Source: an uncultured Oscillibacter sp. (GTDB taxonomy: Bacteria > Bacillota > Clostridia > Oscillospirales > Oscillospiraceae). From it: DNA of 56,043 nt. The position numbers and the translations under genes were made by a program. Shown piece by piece: positions 50,526-56,043 of this stretch; the stretch's first letter is position 1; the number at the start of each line of letters is the position of its first letter. The notes beneath the pieces were generated by a model, which worked only from the letters and a program-made list of their open reading frames with translations, was not told the origin of the DNA and did not search any database. The stretch is taken from contig CAJUJW010000011.1 in the NCBI GenBank assembly GCA_910586735.1, positions 1-56,043 on the forward strand. The letters run 5' to 3'.

Positions 50526-50906
50526 GTGGAAAGGAGTGCAGAACACGGCGGAGCTGGCTTACAAACGGCGGGGGATAACCTGATTCCCGACCTGATGCTG
50601 GACGGAGCGGAGGAACTGGAGGAAATGCCCCTGGGCAAGTGCGGGATGCTGAGGGAGACGTTCTTGGAGGATCACCATCACGGGACGTACACCTCCATGC
50701 TGCTGACGGGACGGCTGTACCTCCACCTGCGGGAGATCGACCGGCAGGCCCAGGAGCAGGTGGACCGGATGGTGGCCGACCTGAAGAAGCGGAACGGGGT
50801 GGACGAAGCGATGAAGGCCCGCGATCAGATGAGATGGGTCCAGGCGGTGAACAGCTTCACGGCCCAGGCGGAGCAAGTGGTCCTGGCGGAAATCGTCTAC
50901 AAGTAA
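50526..50906 (+). pseudogene. tnpV: TnpV-type transposon protein, probably frameshifted at its start
   Basis: The C-terminal 110 residues are typical TnpV: NLIPDLMLDG, PLGKCGMLRETFLEDHHHG, YTSMLLTGRLYLHLREIDRQ and RDQMRWVQAVNSFTAQAEQV. The natural N-terminus (TAELAYKRRGD) is in another frame and joins if the run of five G at 50570-50574 had six. In the present frame a GTG at 50526 gives an unlikely start. TnpV genes travel with serine-recombinase transposons; no recombinase is visible here. Confidence 0.7.
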
Positions 50907-53829
50907 ATCCTGAGGATGAGCCGGCGGCGGGCGAACAGCCCGCCGCTTCTGCATCTGCGGAGGGGCCGGAAGAACCGCCTGCCCCTGCGGAGCCGGACCT
51001 CTCGCTATTCTCCCTGTTTCCCACGGTAGAGGAACAGATTGAGAATATTGCTCAGACACGGATGGAGGACCAGCGGACGGCCCAGCAGCAGATTCCCACC
51101 CCTGCCGGTTTTGTACCGTCTGCGGTCATTGGCCGCGCCCTCACCAGCGGCAGCAACGAGCAGCACAGCATTGAGCGCATCGTCGCCTTCTTCCAGAAAA
51201 ATCCCCTTGGCTCCGCCGCCGCCTCTTTCATGGCAAAGGAACAGAATCTTATGCCTGTCATCTCCCAGCATTTCTTGGGTAAGGGATTCCCGGAGGATAC
51301 GAAGGAGATTGCTGAACTGCTGAAATTTCCGGTCCACCGCCAGCAAATTCTAAAGGAGCTGGACGCATTTGTGGACGTATACAAATACCGCCCGGACCTC
51401 CTGCGCTTCCGCAAAATCCATAACCCGGTGGAGTTACTCAGAAACATTGGCCGCTTATCTGCGGTAAAAGAGCAGTATCAGGCGGTGGAGGGCTTTGCCC
51501 CAGTAAAACCCAGCTTTGTCACTGAGGACGAGATCACCCACTTATTGAAGCGCGGCGGCGATATATCCGAGGCCAAGCTGCGTATTTATGCCTGCTTCAA
51601 GCAGGGACATGATGCCAAGGAGTGCGCCCAATTTCTGAAAGAGAGTTACGGCGAGGGCGGCGGCTATGGATACCAAAACTACAACGAGAACCATGACACC
51701 AAGGGGATCAGCCTCACCCGTTCGGATGAGGAATCCGGTTATAAGGGCTATGATACGGCTACGCTGAATTGGAATCAGGTGCAAAAGCGTGTCCGGGCGT
51801 TGATCGACAGCGGGCAGTATCTCAACAGTCAGGAAAAGGCGTATCTTCCGGCCTATGAGAAAGTAACCCTTGCCCGGAGGATTTACCATTTTTACAGCAT
51901 GGCCCCCAACCGGACCAATCCCCCGGGCAATGATATGGATGCCGCTGTGAAGAAAATCCGGGATATTCTGGATTCTGACGATCCTGAAAAGGAAGCCGAG
52001 CTGTTCCATGAGATGTTCAGTATTATGGCCGCTGTTTCCCCGGACAGCCCGGCGTATCAGCGGATGGTGCCTGTTCTGCGGGATATGGAGGCGTTCAAGC
52101 GGGACGAATATTCTCTGTACGACCCTCTGCCGGAGTCTGTTTTGCAGGCAGAGCGTCAGGCGAAGGAGGCCGGACGCAAGACCCCAGCGACTCAGCTGTA
52201 CACCTCCCGAGGCCCCGCCCGCTGCTGGCGACCGGCTGGCGGCTGCGGCCCGCGCCCTGGCGAATAAGAGGCGGACCACGACCCAGGAGGACCAGAGCGG
52301 TCAATTCAGCCTGTTCTCCACGGCAGCGCCCGCACCGCTGGAGCCGGAACCGCCCGCTCCGGTCCCGGAACCAGCCGCGCCGCCCCAGGAGGCAGAGCGT
52401 GAGGAAACCTCCCGCTCCCCGTGGTGGGATGATTACACCCACATCAAAGAGGCCAACCCGGACAGCATTGTGCTGTATCAGGTGGGTGATTTCTTTGAGA
52501 TGTACGGCGAGGACGCCAAAACCGCCGCCTCTCTGCTGGAGCTGAACCTGTCTACCCGTCCCATTGGCGGCGTGGGGCGGGTGGAAATCTGCGGCTTCCC
52601 CTCTCATGCGCTGGATGGGTATGTAGAAAAGCTGCGGGCCAGCCATGATGTGACCCTCGTTCCCGCTGACGGACAGGGCAGAGAGCGGCAGACCCACACC
52701 ATGCGCGCCTATCCTGACGGGGCCGATGATCTCAAAGTCACCGTTACCGTTCCCACCTACAAAGCTATGGTAACTGCGGAGGAAGCGCCGCTTCTGGCAA
52801 GGCTCATGGAGGCCAACGAGATCAGCGCCGCGCGATTTACCCATGAGAGCGGCGAAGTTACTTTCAGTTTTGCCGCTGCTGACCGGGACGCCGTTGAAAA
52901 TCTGATCGCAAAATTACGGGCGGAACTGGCAAAAGCGGTGGCAGCGTCGTATCCCTCTGAAAAGCCCAAAAAGCCCGGACGGACCAAGGCGGAGCTGAAT
53001 TACCGCAGTTTTGCAAAGATATTCCCGGAGATTGCCAGCGGCGAGTACCGCTATCTGCGTATGGAGGCGGGCGGGGCCATGATGCCCCTCCATCTGGACT
53101 GGATCGGCGCTGATGTGATCGCTGTCAGCCACGCCTGTACGCAGAACGGCGACCTCATGCGTGACCCGGAAATGACCTTCCGGGTGGACCGGGAGAAGGG
53201 GACCCTGGAACCGCTGACCTTCCGGCAGGACGGCTCCATCCAGATTTATCAAGAGGTCTGCCCGGAACCCGGCAAGTGGATTCCAAAGCTGCACCGTGAT
53301 CTGAACACATTTGCCCAGCAGTGGCTGAAGAATATCAGTGAGCAGGGTCATCACAAGCGTGAGGCCGTCATGGTCCTGGACGGTGAGGATGTGCGCCTGA
53401 CCTTTGACCAGGACGGCAAGGCGGTGGAGCCTGCTGCGGAAAACAGTGGTTTAGGCGATCATCCTAATGTCAGGCAGATCTACGAGTATTACACGCCCAT
53501 GGTCAAAAATCTGGTGCTGGAGGACACGGCATATCAAAACGCCTGCGCCAACTCCGACCGGGACCTCGCCCGTCTGGAATGCAGCGAGGTAATCAAGCGG
53601 GCGGTGCTGGCTATCAATGAAACGCTGCTGCTGAAGCAGTATTATGATAATTCCGCTTTCCATGACCAGCTTCATCAGGAGATTACCAGTGACCCCCCCC
53701 ATGCTCTCCCAGCTCCAGCAGGAACAGTTCGCAGAGAACAGCGATCCGTCTTACGGCCCAGAGTTCATGTACCGCCGCCTGAGCGTTTTGAAGTCGGACT
53801 GCGAATACTTTTTAGGAGCTGGCGGTCGA
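50907..53829 (+). pseudogene. Remnant of a large conjugative-element helicase/methylase-type protein
   Basis: It starts without an ATG directly after the tnpV stop (NPEDEPAAGEQPAAS) and runs in one frame to about 52200. It shifts by one base and continues with a MutS-I-like domain (SIVLYQVGDFFEMYGEDAKT, AASLLELNLSTRPIGGVGRV, EICGFPSHALDGYVEKL). SIQIYQEVCPEPGKWIPKLH and RLECSEVIKRAVLAINETLL follow. A run of eight C at 53693-53700 breaks it again; with seven it would continue PPMLSQLQQEQFAENSDPSY. It ends near ECEYFLGAGG-like text at about 53825, fused to a MATE gene. Such architectures occur in the multi-thousand-residue proteins of Tn1549-like elements. Confidence 0.6.
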
Positions 53830-53831
53830 GG

Positions 53832-54836
53832 GAATACTTTTTCTGGATCACCGTGGGAGTACCGTTCTATATGTTCGGTCAGGCTTTGAACCCTATCATC
53901 CGTTCCGATGGAAGTCCGAAATTTGCCATGGCGTTTACCCTGGCAGGGGCGTTTGTCAACATGATCCTGGACCCGGTTTTTATTTTTGCTTTTCGCTGGG
54001 GAATGATGGGCGCGGCAGCGGCCACGGTGCTGGGTCAGATCGTCACGGCTGCTTTGGCGGTGTGGTATCTGTGCCGCATGAAAGCTGTCCGGCTGGAACG
54101 GAGCAGTTTCCGGTTTCATGGCTCACTGGCAAAGAAATATCTGCCCCTGGGAATTTGCAGCTTTTTGTCTCAAATCTCCCTGGTCATGGCAATGGCGGCG
54201 ATTCAGAACATGACCCTGAAATACAGCGCCATTGACCCTATCTTTGGACAGACGCAGTACACACAGATTCCCATGGCGGTGCTGGGCATTGTGATGAAGT
54301 TCTTCCAGATCGTCATTTCCATTGCGGTGGGACTGGCGGCTGGCTGCATCCCAGTGGTAGGCTATAACATCGGGGCAGGCCGCAGAGACAGGGCCAAGTC
54401 TCTGTTCACACGCCTGCTGGCGGCAGAGGCCATTGCCGGGGCTGTGGCGCTGCTGATCGTGGAACTGTTTCCCCGGCAGCTCATTGGAATTTTTGGCGCA
54501 GCCAACGAGAGCGCGTACTATACGGACTATGCGGTGAAATGCTTCCGGGTCTATCTCTGCATGATGGCGCTGGCCACGGTGAACAAGGGCGCCTTCATCT
54601 ATCTGCAATCCCTGGGCAGAGCGTTTGCCTCCACCGCCATTTCCATGGTGCGGGAGGTGCTGTTTGGCGTGGGATTTGCGCTGCTGCTTCCCTTGTGGTT
54701 TGGGCTGGATGGAGTGCTGTACTCCATGCCGGTTTCTGACCTGCTGATGTTTGTGGTTTGTCTGGCGGTGATTATTTCTACCTGCCGGGCGCTGGATTTT
54801 GACCACGCAGATGCACAGAAACTTTGTGGAAATTGA
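53832..54836 (+). pseudogene. C-terminal part of a MATE-family efflux protein
   Basis: From EYFFWITVGVPFYMFGQALN the frame is a normal MATE transporter (PIIRSDGSPKFAMAFTLAGA, NMILDPVFIFAFRWGMMGAA, VGYNIGAGRRDRAKSL) to the end at 54836. About 335 residues and eight or nine membrane segments remain. The first 110 residues or so are replaced by conjugative-element sequence, so neither start nor promoter survives. MATE proteins use ion gradients to expel cationic compounds. Confidence 0.75.
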
Positions 54837-54866
54837 CCTTTGCATTTGCTCGGAGTTTTTGATAAG

Positions 54867-54920
54867 CTAATCAGCGTCAATTCCATACGGACATTCAACG
54901 ACACACGCAGTGCATTGCAC
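54867..54920 (-). pseudogene. Scrap of a 4Fe-4S cluster-binding protein
   Basis: The minus strand reads VQCTACVVECPYGIDAD and then TAG. The C-x2-C-x3-CPYGID pattern is typical of the C-terminus of iron-sulfur aldo/keto reductases. Only about 17 codons remain, overlapping the left arm of the hairpin at 54897. Confidence 0.35.
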
Positions 54921-54966
54921 GTAAGCCTGATTACGGTACGGTAATGCTCGGCGTGTGTCGTTTTGT
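54897..54966 (+). terminator. Long-loop hairpin downstream of the first MATE gene
   Basis: AACGACACACGC (54897-54908) and GCGTGTGTCGTT (54951-54962) are perfect arms followed by TTG. The loop holds a small ATTAC-GGTACG-GTAAT hairpin. A terminator is the simplest reading. Confidence 0.55.
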
Positions 54967-54968
54967 CG

Positions 54969-55000
54969 AAAAAGGCGCACGCGGCCGCGTGCGCCTTTTT
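54969..55000. terminator. Perfect palindromic terminator before the second MATE gene
   Basis: AAAAAGGCGCACGC and GCGTGCGCCTTTTT pair perfectly around GGCC. It works on either strand and lies 20 bases before the ribosome site of the next gene. Confidence 0.85.
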
Positions 55001-55031
55001 GTCCGCAAATCACAATGGGAGGTATCATTTT

Positions 55032-56006
55032 ATGCAAGCATCCAACTATCTGGGAACGGAGCGGGCAGGAAAATTGCTCCTGAAATTTGCGGTCCCCTGC
55101 ATCTGCTCCCTCATCATCTCCTGCCTCTATAACATCGTGGATCAGATCTTCGTGGGCAACGGTGTGGGCTACCTGGGCAATGCCGCCACGGGCGTGATTT
55201 TTCCCGTCACAGTAATTGGCTGGGGCCTGTCCCTGTTCTTCGGGGACGGCGCAGCGGCATCTCTCAGCGTTTCCCTGGGAAAAAATGAGACGGAGAACAT
55301 CCACCGCAGCGTGGGCAACAGCATCCTCTGCTCGTTCCTCGGCGGCGTTCTGATCATTCTGATCAGCTATTGCTGGGGGGACGGCCTGCTGCGGCTCATC
55401 GGGGCCACAAACGCCAACCTGGCCCTGGCCCACGACTACGGCTTCATCATTTACGCCATGATGCCCCTGGCTCTGGTGCAGAATACCCTGGCCTCCATTA
55501 TCCGGGCAGACGGCAGCCCCAAGTACGCCATGGGGGCCATGCTGGGAGGCGCGGTGCTGAACATCATTGGCGATCCGGTGGCCATCTTCGTCCTGGACCT
55601 TGGCATCAAGGGCGCAGCCTACGCCACCATCCTAGGGCAGTTTGTCAGCTTCCTGATCTGTGCGGCCTATCTGACCCGGAGTAAGTCCTTCCGCATTTCC
55701 CGCGCCAGTTTCCGGCCCGACCCGGTCCTGTTGAAACAGGTCATGGCCCTTGGAGCATCCAGCTTTTTGACACAGCTTTCTATTGTAATCATCACGGTTA
55801 TCAATAACGTTCTTCTGGTGAAATATGGCGCGGTTTCAGCCTATGGGGCGGACATCCCTCTGGCGGCATTCGTGGTCATTATGAAGCTGTTCCAGATCGT
55901 ATTGAATATCGCTATCGGGATTGCCGCCGGGGCACAGCCCATTGTTGGCTATAACTACGGGGCAAGGAAATATGACCGGGTGCGGGAGCTGTTAGAGCCT
56001 GTTTAA
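55032..56006 (+). CDS. MATE-family efflux protein, 3' end cut by an insertion sequence (324 aa)
   Basis: GGGAGG precedes the ATG. A normal MATE start (LGTERAGKLLLKFAVPCICS, YNIVDQIFVGNGVGYLGNAA) is followed by eight or nine membrane segments and IIRADGSPKYAMGAMLGGAV and GAQPIVGYNYGARKYDRV. At RELL (about 55994) the host sequence ends. EPV and TAA come from the insertion sequence. About 120 residues, four membrane segments, are missing compared with full-length relatives, so the product is probably inactive. It is a close relative of, but distinct from, the MATE fragment before it. Confidence 0.8.
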   Translation: MQASNYLGTERAGKLLLKFAVPCICSLIISCLYNIVDQIFVGNGVGYLGNAATGVIFPVTVIGWGLSLFFGDGAAASLSVSLGKNETENIHRSVGNSILCSFLGGVLIILISYCWGDGLLRLIGATNANLALAHDYGFIIYAMMPLALVQNTLASIIRADGSPKYAMGAMLGGAVLNIIGDPVAIFVLDLGIKGAAYATILGQFVSFLICAAYLTRSKSFRISRASFRPDPVLLKQVMALGASSFLTQLSIVIITVINNVLLVKYGAVSAYGADIPLAAFVVIMKLFQIVLNIAIGIAAGAQPIVGYNYGARKYDRVRELLEPV

Positions 56007-56043
56007 AATCTTCTGATGAGGATGGCAATGAGGGCAAACGTGA
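56003..56043 (-). mobile_element. End of an insertion sequence with the last codons of its transposase
   Basis: The minus strand enters at the right edge and reads TFALIAILIRRF then TAA at 56005-56003, followed within ten bases by the element's end (GAGCCTGTTT on the plus strand, from 55995). The position of the stop so close to the terminal repeat is usual for IS transposases. The family cannot be named from twelve residues. Confidence 0.55.

Noticed and set aside
50526..50906. tnpV as an intact gene starting at GTG 50526
   Set aside because: The N-terminal residues in that frame do not look like TnpV, while the expected N-terminus lies in the next frame across the G5 run.
54897..55000. Riboswitch before the second MATE gene
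   Set aside because: Two hairpins are present, but the motifs of guanidine or other known classes are not recognisable and the palindrome is a plain bidirectional terminator.
1..56043. CRISPR arrays, tRNA or rRNA genes
   Set aside because: No regularly spaced repeats, cloverleaf arms with CCA-type ends or rRNA sequence were recognised.

Overview
The window is GC-rich DNA that reads as the chromosome of a spore-forming, anaerobic gut Firmicute. An Oscillospiraceae-type clostridium (Flavonifractor/Oscillibacter-like) is my inference. It rests on late-sporulation (sigma-K-like) promoters before collagen-like spore-surface genes, a vanG-type cluster, a methionine T-box, a GH112 host-glycan phosphorylase, TnpV and conjugative-element debris, and AGGAGG ribosome sites throughout. 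No rRNA, tRNA or CRISPR array was seen.

Layout. (1) 1-5.7 kb: a conjugative-element-like gene at the left edge has cut the 3' end of a collagen-like gene. Next come two holin-like genes, an N-acetylmuramoyl-L-alanine amidase coupled to a second surface gene, a divergent frameshifted collagen-like gene, and a glycosyltransferase. Three paralogous surface genes share the promoter AAC(C/A)-N16-CATAGA. (2) 5.7-8.7 kb: decayed genes. (3) 8.7-14.8 kb: a VanG-type D-Ala-D-Ser locus (vanR, vanS, C39-like peptidase, vanG, vanT), with VanR-like boxes repeated every 11 bp before both transcription units. (4) 15-18.9 kb: glnA, an ANTAR regulator and an Amt-PII fusion, with intrinsic terminators in the glnA and amt leaders. 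(5) 19-23.7 kb: a phosphorelay cluster (7TM hybrid kinase with Hpt, two receiver proteins, a CheX-like protein, PilZ). (6) 23.8-30.8 kb: an AraC regulator and a galacto-N-biose/lacto-N-biose uptake and phosphorolysis operon. (7) 30.8-32.8 kb: a flavin-binding protein and two genes with internal deletions. (8) 33-35.6 kb: T-box-controlled metY-metA. (9) 35.7-38.9 kb: an ECF sigma/anti-sigma/secreted-protein module with two copies of one promoter and a C11 tract that breaks the anti-sigma gene. (10) 39-42.3 kb: patB and a decayed cysteine desulfidase gene, each behind a sigma-54 promoter, around a decayed sigma-54 activator. (11) 42.5-49 kb: a membrane protein, CstA, a MoxR/vWA pair and a cupin protein. 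(12) 49-56 kb: conjugative-element debris between two 5'-truncated genes (larA-like, MATE), then a second MATE gene cut by an insertion sequence at the right edge.

Two themes stand out. The first is regulatory DNA readable directly from sequence: sigma-K, sigma-54, ECF and sigma-A promoters, a T-box, VanR boxes, AraC-type repeats and leader terminators. The second is gene decay: several genes have lost internal blocks, three carry in-frame TAG codons, and several are shifted in C or G runs. Some of the homopolymer shifts could be sequencing errors, so reads should be checked before those genes are called dead.
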